From: Erwinia tracheiphila | Lineage (GTDB): Bacteria; Pseudomonadota; Gammaproteobacteria; Enterobacterales; Enterobacteriaceae | Assembly: GCF_021365465.1 (NCBI RefSeq) | Contig: NZ_CP089932.1 | Coordinates: 3,038,001 to 3,102,000 of the forward strand | Direction: 5' to 3' | Length of the DNA: 64,000 nt | Shown here: positions 30,066-41,179 of the stretch, piece by piece | How positions within the stretch are numbered: position 1 is the first letter of the stretch | How the letters are laid out: each line of letters starts with the position of its first letter | Notes under the pieces: model-generated | What the model was told of the DNA's origin: nothing | Databases searched by the model: none | What the model saw: only the letters and a program-made list of their open reading frames with translations | Translations under genes and position numbers: made by a program

Positions 30066-31584
30066 ATAGTAGTGACGACCTGTTTCACCACGTTGGAACC
30101 GCGTTCTGCCACGCGGGACGCATCGCCCACCAGCTGGTTAGCGTGGGTGGCATTATCAGCATTCTGTCGCACGGTACCGGTGAGCTGTTCCATTGACGCG
30201 GCGGTTTCCACAATAGAACTGGATTGATCTTCGGTACGGGCAGACAAATCGAGGTTGCCGCTGGCAATTTCTTTCGACGCCGAGGTGATAGCCAGTGCGC
30301 TGTCACCCACCTGGCGCAGCAGTCCTTGCAAATAGCCGATAAAGTTATTAAAACTCCGCGCAACCGCATCGAACTCAGGGCTACCGCTGGCAGGCAGACG
30401 CTGTGTCAAATCGGCACCGCCAGAAGACAGGGCCAGAATATTGTCGTTCAGTCCGTTCAGCCGTCTCAGCAGGCTACGCATAAAACCGAGCAGTACCAGC
30501 AGCAATAACACTGCCAGCGGTATCTGTACCAGTCCAAGGCGCATCAGGATGGCGTTACTTTGTTTTGACAACAGTGCGGTGGGGACATCACTGGCGATAT
30601 ACCACGGACTGCCGCTAATATGCTGAAGGAACACCGTATGCTCGCCATCTTTGTCGTCATAACGACTCTGTGATGATTCTGAACCTGCGTTGCTCAACAG
30701 TGCACGCAAAGGCACAGCCATAGGTGCGGAAAGTTCGCTCAGATTACGCAAGGTTGGCGCGGAATCCACCAGGCTGGCGTCTCCCACAACTTTACCATCA
30801 GCTTCGACAATCAGTACCTGGCCCTGTACAGCACGCCCCATATCTTTTGCAAGGTGGTTAAAGAAACCGAGAGTTACATCAATGGTGGCAACGCCCCACG
30901 CCGTGCCGTTTCGATAAATTCCCATTGCACAGTTGGTACGGGGCTGCGGACTGGCGGAATCCTGATAGACGTTCGCCCAGGCGCACTGCCCTTTCGACGC
31001 TGCCATACCGTCTTTGTACCAAGGCTGTTCATAATAATTCGGCGCTTCTGCGGAGTTCCAGAAGGTGTTGACCTCAAGGACGTTACTGCTGTCACGGACA
31101 AAAAAGGTACTGAATTTATCTTTGGCCGGATCGCGCTGTTTTGGCAAAGGCCAGATACCGCCGCCAAACACATTGGCATCCTGATACTGGTTAACCAGCG
31201 CAGGCAAAACTTTATCAATGCTGTCGCTGTCCAGCACCGCAACCGTTTCCGTAATGCTGCGCTGTTGGGCCTGAATACGATTCATCATATCAGTGATACG
31301 TGAGCTAATCGTATCCACTTCATAGCGCACTAACCGACTCTCACTGGTCATCAGCTGAGGCGCTACAAATATTTTTATTACCACGACAGTGATCAACAGC
31401 AGCAGCAGAAAGAAGCTGATGATCAACAGGGTAAATCTGCCCTGGGTTGTTTTTAACATGAAGAGCCTCGCCAGACACACTAAGGCACAATTGCCTGATC
31501 GAATTAACGGCTTACCCGGCAGAAACTTGAGGTGATCCCGATCACAAAGCAGAAATTAATGCGGGTACTGGTGTGACGATCCGG

Positions 31585-32451
31585 CTAGCGCCCCATCCGC
31601 TGCATTGCACGATGATACGCGCCCTGGCGAATACAGGCACGCAGCGCCACCGCCAGCAGATCAAGACGAAGATGGATAAAACGGCGATGCAACGGTGAGA
31701 AAGTAAAACCAAACTGCTGCTGCGCCCATTCAGGTAACAGCGCTATCCCGGCCATCATCATCACATGCATAGCGGGGCGCGCCTGCCAGCTGGGAGCGGG
31801 CGCATTAAGCAACATATCCAGTACCGCTCTGGTGCGCTGGTCACAGCGCAACGTCGGTTGTATCGCCAGCAGATAATCGACAACGTCCCCCACGGTTTTG
31901 GGGACACGCTCCGCGCCGAGCATTTCCGCTACCCGCGCCGCTTCGGCGTAGTAACGATCCTGCTCTGCCAGACTGAGCTGTGGATTTTTGTAGCGTAAAT
32001 GGGCAGCAAGAAAGCGGCTGGTTTCCGCAACATGAACCCAGGTGAGCAGCGCCGGATCGCTGGCGGCATAAGGCATGCCCTGCGCATCCACCCCGGATAC
32101 CTGTGAATGAATGCGTTTGACTTTCGCGATCAGGCTGTTCGCATCCGCGCTATTACCAAAAGTGGTGACTGCAACAAACTGGCTGGTTCGCCGTAGCCGT
32201 CCCAGCATATCCTCGCGAAAAGAAGAATGGTCCCAGACGCCTGCCAGCGCCAGCGGGTGCAGCATTTGTAGTAACAGCGCAGAAATGCCGCCGCATAGCA
32301 TTGAAGAAAAATCACCGTGCACGCGCCAGATGATACTTTCAGGACCGAATAAACCGGGATCGCCCGCCGGGACGGAAAGGTCAAAATCATTACTGGCCAG
32401 CCCGTTGAGTCGAAAAATCTGTTGCTGTATACGATCGCGCAACGAAAACAT
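31585..32451 (-). CDS. DUF2236 / MpaB-like oxygenase family protein
   Basis: 288 residues from the ATG at 32451 behind ACAGGAACCGGT; the open frame extends to 32610 without support. The block MLCGGISALLLQMLHPLALAG, then DHSSFREDMLGRLRRT and FVAVTTFG, defines DUF2236, a haem-containing oxygenase fold related to fungal MpaB and latex-clearing protein. HPLALAGVWDH carries likely haem-ligand His residues. Substrate unknown. It stands alone between the chemoreceptor and bglX. Confidence 0.85.
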   Translation of the reverse strand: MFSLRDRIQQQIFRLNGLASNDFDLSVPAGDPGLFGPESIIWRVHGDFSSMLCGGISALLLQMLHPLALAGVWDHSSFREDMLGRLRRTSQFVAVTTFGNSADANSLIAKVKRIHSQVSGVDAQGMPYAASDPALLTWVHVAETSRFLAAHLRYKNPQLSLAEQDRYYAEAARVAEMLGAERVPKTVGDVVDYLLAIQPTLRCDQRTRAVLDMLLNAPAPSWQARPAMHVMMMAGIALLPEWAQQQFGFTFSPLHRRFIHLRLDLLAVALRACIRQGAYHRAMQRMGR

Positions 32452-32691
32452 ACCGGTTCCTGTTACCTGTTGCAGAAAAGTAAAGGGATAAAAATTGTCC
32501 CGGCAGAGCATCCTGAATGACATAGAAAACCGCCATTTAAGAATGACAGCCACTCTGGCCGTAGAATGATACGCATCCTCGCGGCAATTTTCGACGGTAA
32601 AATCAGGCATATCTTTCGGGTAACACGCTGCACTTCGCCAGAAATGCTTACGACGAATAAAAGGTCAGGGGTAAACACCAGGGAAAATAAT

Positions 32692-32835
32692 ATGCGCGCT
32701 CAGGTCAATTACTTGAGGGCAAAAAACCACTATTACTGCCCGCCAGACGCAATGCATTACCAGAATCTTTTGCAACGGATTAAAACTTTAACACGCCAGC
32801 ACAGGAAAAAACCATGGTTTTGCCAACAGGATTAA
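32692..32835 (+). CDS. Possible 47-residue basic protein
   Basis: ATG at 32692 after CACCAGGGAAAATAAT. The peptide (MRAQVNYLRAKNHYYCPPD ...) is basic and has no recognised family or membrane span. It lies in an intergenic region between two minus-strand genes. Ribosome spacing is plausible, but there is no other support, so it could be chance. Confidence 0.25.
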   Translation: MRAQVNYLRAKNHYYCPPDAMHYQNLLQRIKTLTRQHRKKPWFCQQD

Positions 32836-32867
32836 CCGGACTTAGCCACGCACTTGCGTAACTCTTC

Positions 32868-32895
32868 AGTCACCCCGCCCGAAAGCCGGGTGACT
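32868..32895. terminator. Hairpin downstream of bglX
   Basis: Eight-base stem AGTCACCC / GGGTGACT within 55 bases of the bglX stop, reinforced by GC pairs in the loop region. T-run is absent, so termination efficiency is uncertain. Confidence 0.5.
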
Positions 32896-32920
32896 GCAGG
32901 GTAAGCATAAGCCTGTCAGC

Positions 32921-35218
32921 TTACAGGTAGTCGAACTCCGCGCTGTTAGTGCGGGCAGAATCAAGGCCAATCATCACCTTAAATTTACCGGGTTCGGCCA
33001 CCTGCTGCATCTTCGCATTCCAGAATGTCAGCGCCTTCACCTCTATTGGGAAAGTGACGGTTTGCGTCTCACCCGCCTTCAGCATAATGCGCTTAAACCC
33101 TTTCAGCTCTTTAACCGGACGACTAATGCTGGCCATTTCATCGTTAAGATAAAGCTGGACTACCGTAGCCCCGTCGCGTTTACCGGTATTGGTAATGGTG
33201 ACGCTGGCGTTGACCGTACCTTTATGGGGCATGGTTTTTGACGAGAGAGTAACAGGCGAAAGGGTAAAGGTGGTATAGCTCAGACCGTAACCAAACGGGA
33301 ACAGCGGGCCGTTCGCAGCATCGTAATAGTGCGAGGTATATTTATTCGGTTTATCGGCATCATAAGGACGCCCGGTATTCAGATGATTGTAATAAATCGG
33401 GATTTGCCCCACGGAACGCGGGAACGACATCGGCAGCTTACCCGACGGGTTGTAATCACCAAACAGCACGTCAGCAATAGCATTACCGCCTTCCGTACCG
33501 CCAAACCAAGTTTCCAGCAAAGCATCCGCCTGCATATTTTCCTTCACCAGCGCCAGCGGGCGACCATTCATCAGCACCAGCACCAGCGGTTTGCCCGTTG
33601 CTTTCAGCGCATCGATCAGCACCCGTTGGCTGGCCGGGATAGTGATATCACTGCGACTGGAAGCCTCATGTGCCATGCCCTGAGCTTCCCCCACCACAGC
33701 CACCACCACGTCTGACTTCTTCGCGGTGGCCACAGCTTCATCCAGCATCGCCTGCGGCGAGCGGGGATCGACGCTTACAGCTTTTTCATAAATATTGAGG
33801 AAATCCTGAATGCCTTTGTTGTCGGTAACATTTGCCCCTTTGGCATACAGAATTGTGGCGTGGCCCTGGGTGGCGTTTTTCATCCCCTGTAACACGCTGA
33901 CCGATTGTGATGCCACGCCCGCTGCCGACCAGCTTCCCATAATGTCACGCTGGCTGTCGGCGAGGGGACCAATCAGGGCAATGGTACCAGATTTTTTAAG
34001 CGGCAGGGTATCGAGACGGTTTTTCAGCAGCACCATACTTTTACGCGCGACGTCGCGCGCTTGCTCACGGTGCAAACGGCTTTCAGCGTTGGTATCCTGC
34101 GGGTCACTCTCTTTTGGCCCAAGATGGCTGTAGGGATCGTTGAACAGACCCATGTCGTACTTAACGTTCAGCACGTGACGGGTTGCGTCATCAATTTCCC
34201 ATTTGCTGACCACACCGCTTTTCACCAGATTCGGCAGATATTTACTGTAAAACTCATCGCCCATACTCATATTAACGCCGGACTGAATGGCGATACGCAC
34301 CGCATCCCTCGGATCGCTGGCAACACCATGTTTGATCAGTTCTTTAATCGCACCGTGATCGCTAATGGTGATGCCCTTAAATTTCCAGTCCTTGCGCAGC
34401 ACATCTTTCAGCAGACAGCTGTCCGCCGTAGCCGGTACGCCGTTCAGCGAGTTAAGTGCCACCATCACGCCGCCGCTACCGACATCCAGCGCTGCTTTGT
34501 AAGGCGGCAGATAATCCTGTGCCAGGCGCTGTGGACTCATGTCCACCGTATTGTAATCACGGCCGCCTTCCACCGCACCATAGGCGGCAAAGTGCTTAAC
34601 GCTGGTCATCAGTGAATAGCGGTCTGCCGGACTTTTGCCCTGCATTGACATCACCAGCGCCCGGCCCATCTGCGACGTCAACCAGGTATCTTCGCCAAAC
34701 CCTTCCGACGTCCTTCCCCAGCGAGGTTCACGGGTCACATCCACCATGGGAGCCCAGGTCATGTTCAGGCCGTCGTCGGCGGCTTCATAAGCAGAAATAC
34801 GCCCAACTTCAGCCACAGCATCCAGATCCCAGCTGGCTGCCAACCCGAGTGGAACAGGAAACACCGTGCGATGACCGTGCACCACATCGTAGGCAAAAAA
34901 GAGCGGGATTTTCAGGCGACTGAGCTGTATCACCTGATCCTGCATCGCACGGATATCCTCTCGGGTGACGGTATTGAATATTGCGCCAACCTGCTCATGG
35001 GCGATCATGTCGCGGATCGCCTCTTTTGGATTATCCGGCCCCACGCTGATTAAGCGAAGCTGACCGATTTTTTCATCCAGCGTCATTTTTTTCAGCAGAT
35101 TAGTGACAAAGGCATCACGAGCTTGCGGCGTCAGCAGGTGGGAAGCAGGTCGGTTTTCAGCAAACGACGGCTGCACGATCAGAACGGCAGCAAGGCTGGC
35201 AGAGCAAATCCATTTCAT
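32921..35218 (-). CDS. bglX: Periplasmic beta-glucosidase BglX
   Basis: 765 residues from the ATG at 35218 (MKWICSASLAAVLIVQPSFA, a clean Sec signal peptide); an in-frame ATG six codons upstream is less likely. Glycoside hydrolase family 3. It has the TIM barrel with substrate-binding TSVKHFAAYGAVEGG, the nucleophile Asp in GITISDHGAI, the alpha/beta sandwich, and a C-terminal fibronectin-like domain. Collinear with E. coli BglX over its full length. It cleaves beta-glucosides in the periplasm, useful on plant-derived sugars. Divergent from dld, as in E. coli. Confidence 0.96.
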   Translation of the reverse strand: MKWICSASLAAVLIVQPSFAENRPASHLLTPQARDAFVTNLLKKMTLDEKIGQLRLISVGPDNPKEAIRDMIAHEQVGAIFNTVTREDIRAMQDQVIQLSRLKIPLFFAYDVVHGHRTVFPVPLGLAASWDLDAVAEVGRISAYEAADDGLNMTWAPMVDVTREPRWGRTSEGFGEDTWLTSQMGRALVMSMQGKSPADRYSLMTSVKHFAAYGAVEGGRDYNTVDMSPQRLAQDYLPPYKAALDVGSGGVMVALNSLNGVPATADSCLLKDVLRKDWKFKGITISDHGAIKELIKHGVASDPRDAVRIAIQSGVNMSMGDEFYSKYLPNLVKSGVVSKWEIDDATRHVLNVKYDMGLFNDPYSHLGPKESDPQDTNAESRLHREQARDVARKSMVLLKNRLDTLPLKKSGTIALIGPLADSQRDIMGSWSAAGVASQSVSVLQGMKNATQGHATILYAKGANVTDNKGIQDFLNIYEKAVSVDPRSPQAMLDEAVATAKKSDVVVAVVGEAQGMAHEASSRSDITIPASQRVLIDALKATGKPLVLVLMNGRPLALVKENMQADALLETWFGGTEGGNAIADVLFGDYNPSGKLPMSFPRSVGQIPIYYNHLNTGRPYDADKPNKYTSHYYDAANGPLFPFGYGLSYTTFTLSPVTLSSKTMPHKGTVNASVTITNTGKRDGATVVQLYLNDEMASISRPVKELKGFKRIMLKAGETQTVTFPIEVKALTFWNAKMQQVAEPGKFKVMIGLDSARTNSAEFDYL

Positions 35219-36888
35219 CAGATTGGTTTCTCTCACATAACGGCAGGAGTGTTACAGGATTGTAAGGCACCAAGTGTGCCATAAGTTGAGGATAGCAGAT
35301 AGTTTTCCACACACGGCTGCGAGGTGGATCTGTTTTTTAAAACCGGGCAGTCTGTGCAGACGCTGCTAACATTATGACGTGGCAGATAAAAGGACTAAGG
35401 TCATGATCAATTCTTCTTCCCCGACCAGTCAGCATCTGGTCACCGAACTGACCCGTATTGTCGGGCGCAATCACCTGTTAACCGATCCACAGCCGACGGA
35501 ACGCTACCGAAAAGGATTTCGCTCAGGCACAGGTGATGCGCTGGCCGTGGTCTTACCCGGCACACTGCTGGAGCAATGGCGCATATTGCAGGCCTGCGTG
35601 GCAGCAGAGGTTATCATCCTGATGCAGGCAGCCAATACCGAACTGACCGAAGGCTCGACGCCAAACGGCAATGATTACCCTCGTGACATCATTATAATGA
35701 GCACCGTGCGTTTGGATAAGATCCAGCTGCCCGACGGCGGCAAACAGGTTCTGGCCTTGCACGGCAGTACGCTTTACCAGCTGGAAAAGATCCTCAAGCC
35801 GCTGGGCCGTGAACCGCATTCGGTGATTGGCTTCTCATGTATTGGCGCATCGGTGCTGGGTGGCATCTGTAATAATTCCGGGGCTTCCCTGATAAAACGC
35901 GGCCCGGCCTTCAGCGAGATGGCCCTGTTTGCCCAAATCGACGCCAGCGGTAAACTCAAGTTGGTTAACCATCCTGGCATCGATTTAGGCATCACCCTGG
36001 AGCACATTCTCGCCCGGCTGGATGACGAAAGCTGGCAACCGCATCACGTCCAGCATGACAATCGCTGCGCTTCCGATGGTGATTATGCACAGCGGGTGCA
36101 GGATGTGGAGGCGGACACGCCCTCGCGCTTTAACGCCGATCTCCGTCGCCTGTTTGAAGCATCGGGTTGTGCAGGCAAGCTGGCGGTGTTCGCCGTGCGG
36201 CTGGATACCTTTATCAGCGAAAAGGTCCAACAGGTATTTTATATCGGCACCGATCGACCGGAGATATTGGATGAACTTCGTCGTCATATCCCCAGCCATT
36301 TCACTGAACTGCCGGTGGCGGCGGAATATCTGCACCGCGATGCTTTTGATATCGAGCATGTCTACGGTAAAGACATCTCCGTGATGATCGATAAGCTTGG
36401 CACAGATAAAATGCCACTGTTTTTCAACCTGAAGGGACGGATGGATGTCTGGTTGAGTAAGATCGGCTTTTGCCAGCCCAACCTGATCGATCGCCTGCTA
36501 CAGAAGTTAAGTGTGCTGCTGCCGGAACATTTACCGGAGCGTCTGCTGGCATACCGTGACCGTTATCAACACCACCTGATGTTGAAAATGGCCGGACCTG
36601 GTGTGGCAGAAGCCCTGCACTATTTGTAGCACTACTTTCGCGGCGCGGCGGGAGAATACTTCGAATGCACCGCCAGAGAAGGCGCAAAAGCCTTTTTGCA
36701 CCGTTTTGCGGCTGCCGGAGCGGCGGTAAGGTATCACGCCGTCCATAATGATGACGTGGAAGATATTCTGGCACTGGATATCGCTCTGCGACGCAATGAT
36801 CGCGACTGGTTTGAACTGTAGTGGCACACTGAATTTGGCCATCTGAGTTGAGGTGATATGCTCACCTCAAAATTTCACAGGTGAACCA

Positions 36889-38053
<1,165 letters not shown>

Positions 38054-38412
38054 CCACTACAGAACAGCTGCCCGCAGAGTTTGACGATGCGCTGGTCCAC
38101 CGCCTTTATTACGGCCATTTTTTCTGTCACATATTTCATCAGGATTATATCGTGCGCAAAGGCGCTGACGTTCACGCCCTCAAGGAGAAGATGCTGTCCA
38201 TCCTCAACGCGCGCGGCACGCAATATCCGGCGGAACATAATGTCGGTCATATTTACCATGCCAGCCCGGCGATGCGGGCCTTTTACCAGCAGTTCGACCC
38301 GACCAACAACCTGAATCCGGGAATTGGTAAAACCACTAAAGCGCGTAACTGGGGCGATGAAAAACAGACTGCGCCGGCATCACAGGAGCAACCACTGTCA
38401 GCTAAGGACTAA

Positions 38413-38637
38413 AGGGCAGGGCAGCGCCACGACGAGATTCAACTCTGCCAGGACTTAAAATGACTGCGCCTTACAAGCGTCATTATCCGTCGCGGCCAAC
38501 GCCCGGATAAAAACGCACCGATAGCGCAGCAGCAATGTCGCCGGGTCGCTCCGCCGCACGTTAAAGGAGAAAGCGAATCAACCACGCCTGAGCAAGTAAA
38601 TCAGGTTTTCAGCGTGGTCATCACTGTTTGGGCAGGG
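38413..38637. other. dld-indB interval with inverted repeat
   Basis: About 225 bases. ACCACGC (38581-38587) is repeated inverted as GCGTGGT about 30 bases later, with an inner CCTG/CAGG stem. It may be a terminator for the converging dld and indB transcripts. No gene seen. Confidence 0.35.
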
Positions 38638-38811
38638 TCAGTCCGACGTGTTGAATAACAGATTTTCAGTGATATGTTGCGTCATTATTTTATGGCACTG
38701 ATCCACCACATCATCACAGCTGTCCACCAGCAAGCCTGGTAGGTATGCCTGCGCCCTATCGAAGAGCATGCCGTCAAGATCGAACATGACGATAGTTTGA
38801 TTGTTTCTCAT
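38638..38811 (-). pseudogene. indB: Truncated indB (HAD phosphatase) remnant
   Basis: 57 codons from the ATG at 38811. MRNNQTIVMFDLDGMLFD has the HAD motif I (FDLDG, with Met where Thr is usual), followed by AQAYLPGLL as in indigoidine-cluster IndB proteins. It then reads VDSCDDVVDQCHKIM and stops at 38638, whereas IndB proteins are several hundred residues. The join after PGLL suggests an internal deletion. It is the third gene on the minus strand after upp-like and pecM-like. IndB is a phosphatase of the indigoidine/minimycin pathways (from memory). Confidence 0.7.
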
Positions 38812-38904
38812 TTTTGATTCTCAAAAGAATGTTTACCGGTACAATCAACCTGGACCATTAACAGCGACGCTCCACTGAATGAGGTGCCTTTTCCTGTTGC
38901 GGTA

Positions 38905-39765
38905 TCACCTGTGCTGCGGACGGGCGAGATAGATTGATGACACAATAGCCACACAGCCCAACAGCTGCAGTTGCGTAAAGGTCTGCCCCAAAATGATATA
39001 GCCCAATACACATGCCGACAGGGAACTTATAAATCCGAGAAAGGACGTGGTCACCGGTGGCAGTTTCTCAATGCCACGAAACCAGACAACATAGCCCAGT
39101 ACGCCGCCCGCCAGCGTCAGCCAACCATAGCCCAGCATATTCGTGAAGGTCAGCGTCTCAGGTAATTTCTCCAGCGTCAGCGCAGCGGGCAGCAGCATTA
39201 AGCCCCCCATCGCCAGTTGCCAGCCGGTAAAGGCCAGCAATGACATATTTTCAGGTCTGCCCCAGTGTTTGTTCAGCAAAATGCCCATTGCCATGCTGAA
39301 AGTACCGATAAGCCCGATGGCCACGCCCTTAAAATTTAATGCCACGGCACTGTTGAGCACCAGAAGGCCGATTCCCGTTACGCCAATCGCTGCAGAGAAC
39401 AAATGGACAGGCCTGAGCTTGTGCCTGAAAATAATGGCACCCACTACCATCACAATAATCGGCTGACAGGACATCACCAGCGAGGCCAGCCCTCCCGGAA
39501 GAAAATAAGCGGCGGCAAACAGACAATAAAAAAACAGACCAATATTAAGGAAGCCTAAAATCGCAATGCGCAGCCACCAGATCCCGTGCGGACGTATCTG
39601 GCAGATCAGTAAAAGAATACATCCGGCACCCAGCGCCCTGATGACGGAAGCCAGTAGCGGCATGTGGGGGGGCAGCGTTTGCGTGGTAACAATATAGGTA
39701 CTTCCCCAGATAACCGGGGCCAGTGCGGTGATAAGAATATCAGAGAACGTGGATAATTTATTCAT
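38905..39765 (-). CDS. pecM: PecM-like EamA/DMT exporter
   Basis: 286 residues from the ATG at 39765; it overlaps the upp-like stop by eight bases, so is translationally coupled. About ten membrane spans in two EamA repeats. The N-terminal ALAPVIWGSTYIVTTQTLPPHMPLL is the PecM/YedA signature. In Dickeya PecM works with PecS and is proposed to export indigoidine. Presence beside a PecS-like gene and indC supports the same role. Confidence 0.85.
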   Translation of the reverse strand: MNKLSTFSDILITALAPVIWGSTYIVTTQTLPPHMPLLASVIRALGAGCILLLICQIRPHGIWWLRIAILGFLNIGLFFYCLFAAAYFLPGGLASLVMSCQPIIVMVVGAIIFRHKLRPVHLFSAAIGVTGIGLLVLNSAVALNFKGVAIGLIGTFSMAMGILLNKHWGRPENMSLLAFTGWQLAMGGLMLLPAALTLEKLPETLTFTNMLGYGWLTLAGGVLGYVVWFRGIEKLPPVTTSFLGFISSLSACVLGYIILGQTFTQLQLLGCVAIVSSIYLARPQHR

Positions 39766-40423
39766 GATCGGCTCCGGGCCAGGTACCAAAATAACGATCG
39801 CCAAAATCCCCAATGCCCGGACGCATAAATGCGGCCTCGGTTAGCCCTTGTTCAATAGATGAAGTCACAATGGTCAATGCCGGACAGGCTGCAATAACCC
39901 TTTCCAGACCCGATGGTGACGCAAGAAAATTCACCACAATGATATTTTTCTCTGCAACGCCGTTTTCTCTGAGTACCTCGATGGCTCTCAGTAAAGATCC
40001 ACCGGTCGCCAGCATTGGCTCGAACAGCATGATTTGCAGCACTTTGACCTGGGCAGGCAAATGCGCATAGAAATAATGCGGCTGTTTGGTCTGTTTATCA
40101 CGCTGAATAAGAATTTTACCGATGGGCTGATTTGGAAACATCTCCCGAAACGCTGTTTCCATGCTCTCCCCTGCTCTGATAACCGAGACGCCGCACAAAC
40201 CCTGCGCCAGCATTCTCCCGTGGAAAACGTCACCAATTGGCGTGGTGACTGTCGCCTCCTGATAAGGCAAAAAGTTTGCCGCGCTCTGTAACAGCAGGCG
40301 AATTACCTGATTGGAAGCATGAACGAAGTCCTTAAGGCCGGTTGTGCGGTTACGCATCTGAAGATGTAAAGCAGACAGCCAGGGTGAATCGGGTAATACG
40401 TGAACATTTTGATATACGGGCAT
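39758..40423 (-). CDS. Uracil phosphoribosyltransferase-like protein of the indigoidine cluster
   Basis: 221 residues. The PRPP loop reads FEPMLATGGS (E. coli Upp: VDPMLATGGS, so Asp is Glu), and the uracil-binding C-terminus has RPGIGDFGDRYFGT. It is longer and more divergent than housekeeping Upp, so it is probably a pathway-specific paralogue. A phosphoribosylated heterocycle is the expected product, consistent with IndA (C-C glycosidase) in the same locus. Divergent from the MarR gene across a palindrome-rich gap. Confidence 0.85.
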   Translation of the reverse strand: MPVYQNVHVLPDSPWLSALHLQMRNRTTGLKDFVHASNQVIRLLLQSAANFLPYQEATVTTPIGDVFHGRMLAQGLCGVSVIRAGESMETAFREMFPNQPIGKILIQRDKQTKQPHYFYAHLPAQVKVLQIMLFEPMLATGGSLLRAIEVLRENGVAEKNIIVVNFLASPSGLERVIAACPALTIVTSSIEQGLTEAAFMRPGIGDFGDRYFGTWPGADHE

Positions 40424-40456
40424 AGATGCGTCCTTGAGAAACCGCCATAAGATGTT

Positions 40457-40499
40457 AAGATATTTATATCTTTCATATAACTATCTTTTATGAAAGATA
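40457..40499. promoter_or_regulatory. Overlapping palindromes in the divergent promoter, likely MarR/PecS-like operator
   Basis: AAGATAT-TT-ATATCTT (40457-40472) is a perfect 16-base palindrome. Overlapping it, TATCTTTCATA (40467-40477) is exactly inverted as TATGAAAGATA (40489-40499), with an 11-base spacer that itself contains TATCTTT. The element lies between the divergent upp-like and MarR genes, where an autoregulatory MarR site is expected. It does not match the Dickeya PecS consensus as I remember it. Binding protein inferred. Confidence 0.7.
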
Positions 40500-40544
40500 A
40501 TCACATCAGCTTTCCTTTTCAAGTCTCTTTTTATGAGGAAGACC

Positions 40545-41030
40545 ATGCAGTACGACCATGTAGACAGGCTACTCGTTCAGTGGCTTCAGCAACGCCCCGA
40601 TCTGGATTGTTCTTCTATGGGGGTGCTTGGACGACTGAGCCGGATGAGCCGGATTGTGGAGAAAAATCTCGAAAAGACATTTAAAAACAATGAACTCAGC
40701 CAAACTGAATTCGACATTCTCGCCACCCTGCGGCGGCTTAACATCCCTACTACGCCAACGAAACTTTACCAGACACTGATGCTGTCATCGGGTGCGATGA
40801 GTACGCGCGTTGAGCAACTGGTCCAGCGCGGCTTTATTGAGCGGGTTTACAGTGAATCAGACCGGCGTAGCTGCAATTTGTCATTAACGATTCTGGGTAA
40901 ACAGCTTATTGACAAGGCCATATCCGAGCACGTCGCCAATGAGGATGACATCCTCTCGCCACTGACACTGGAACAGCGTGAGCAGCTCGCCACGCTACTG
41001 CGTATCTGGCTGTTAGCGAAAGAAAAGTAA
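40545..41030 (+). CDS. pecS: PecS-like MarR-family regulator
   Basis: 161 residues from the ATG at 40545, which has GAGGAAG at the right distance (an ATG at 40533 lies inside that site). Winged-helix MarR core: LSQTEFDILATLRRL and SSGAMSTRVEQLVQRGFIERVYSESDRRS. The N-terminal LVQWLQQRPDLDCSSMGVLGRLSR closely resembles Dickeya PecS (QWRNERPDLDVEPM). PecS represses indigoidine synthesis and responds to urate/oxidants in Dickeya. Immediately upstream of indC, so a likely controller of both divergent arms. Confidence 0.85.
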   Translation: MQYDHVDRLLVQWLQQRPDLDCSSMGVLGRLSRMSRIVEKNLEKTFKNNELSQTEFDILATLRRLNIPTTPTKLYQTLMLSSGAMSTRVEQLVQRGFIERVYSESDRRSCNLSLTILGKQLIDKAISEHVANEDDILSPLTLEQREQLATLLRIWLLAKEK

Positions 41031-41115
41031 CCCCATCACCGACCCGTTCAGGTCGGTGAAATACCCTGCTTCAGATCCGAACTATTCTCAAAAACTTAAC
41101 CCTTCAAAAAGAAAC

Positions 41116-41143
41116 TTGACATAGATTTACACAAAAGTATCTT
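41116..41143 (+). promoter_or_regulatory. Candidate indC promoter
   Basis: A perfect -35 TTGACA (41116-41121) and a weaker -10 TATCTT (41138-41143), 16-base spacer, lie 37 bases before the indC ATG. A hairpin CACCGACC / GGTCGGTG (about 41039-41060) just upstream may end the MarR transcript. Confidence 0.6.
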
Positions 41144-41179
41144 CCTACTGAACTATAACATTTAGAAAGATAACAGATT

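Larger units (their letters stand above)
28137..31459 (-). pseudogene. Methyl-accepting chemotaxis protein, split by an IS4-like element
   Basis: The N-terminal part (31459 down to 30066) has a first membrane span (LLIISFFLLLLLITVVVI), a periplasmic Cache-type sensor with WYKDGMAASKGQCAW, a second span, HAMP, and the start of the signalling domain ([22 protein letters not shown]). It stops at QVVTT where the IS begins. The C-terminal part (28649 down to 28137) continues [16 protein letters not shown] and the hairpin tip ([15 protein letters not shown]). Removing the IS and one 11-base repeat gives 1896 bases, an exact multiple of three (631 residues), so this insertion is the only visible lesion and looks recent. 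Ligand unknown. Confidence 0.9.

Noticed and set aside
34061..34615. 184-codon ORF on the plus strand inside bglX
   Set aside because: Antisense to well-conserved BglX; no ribosome site.
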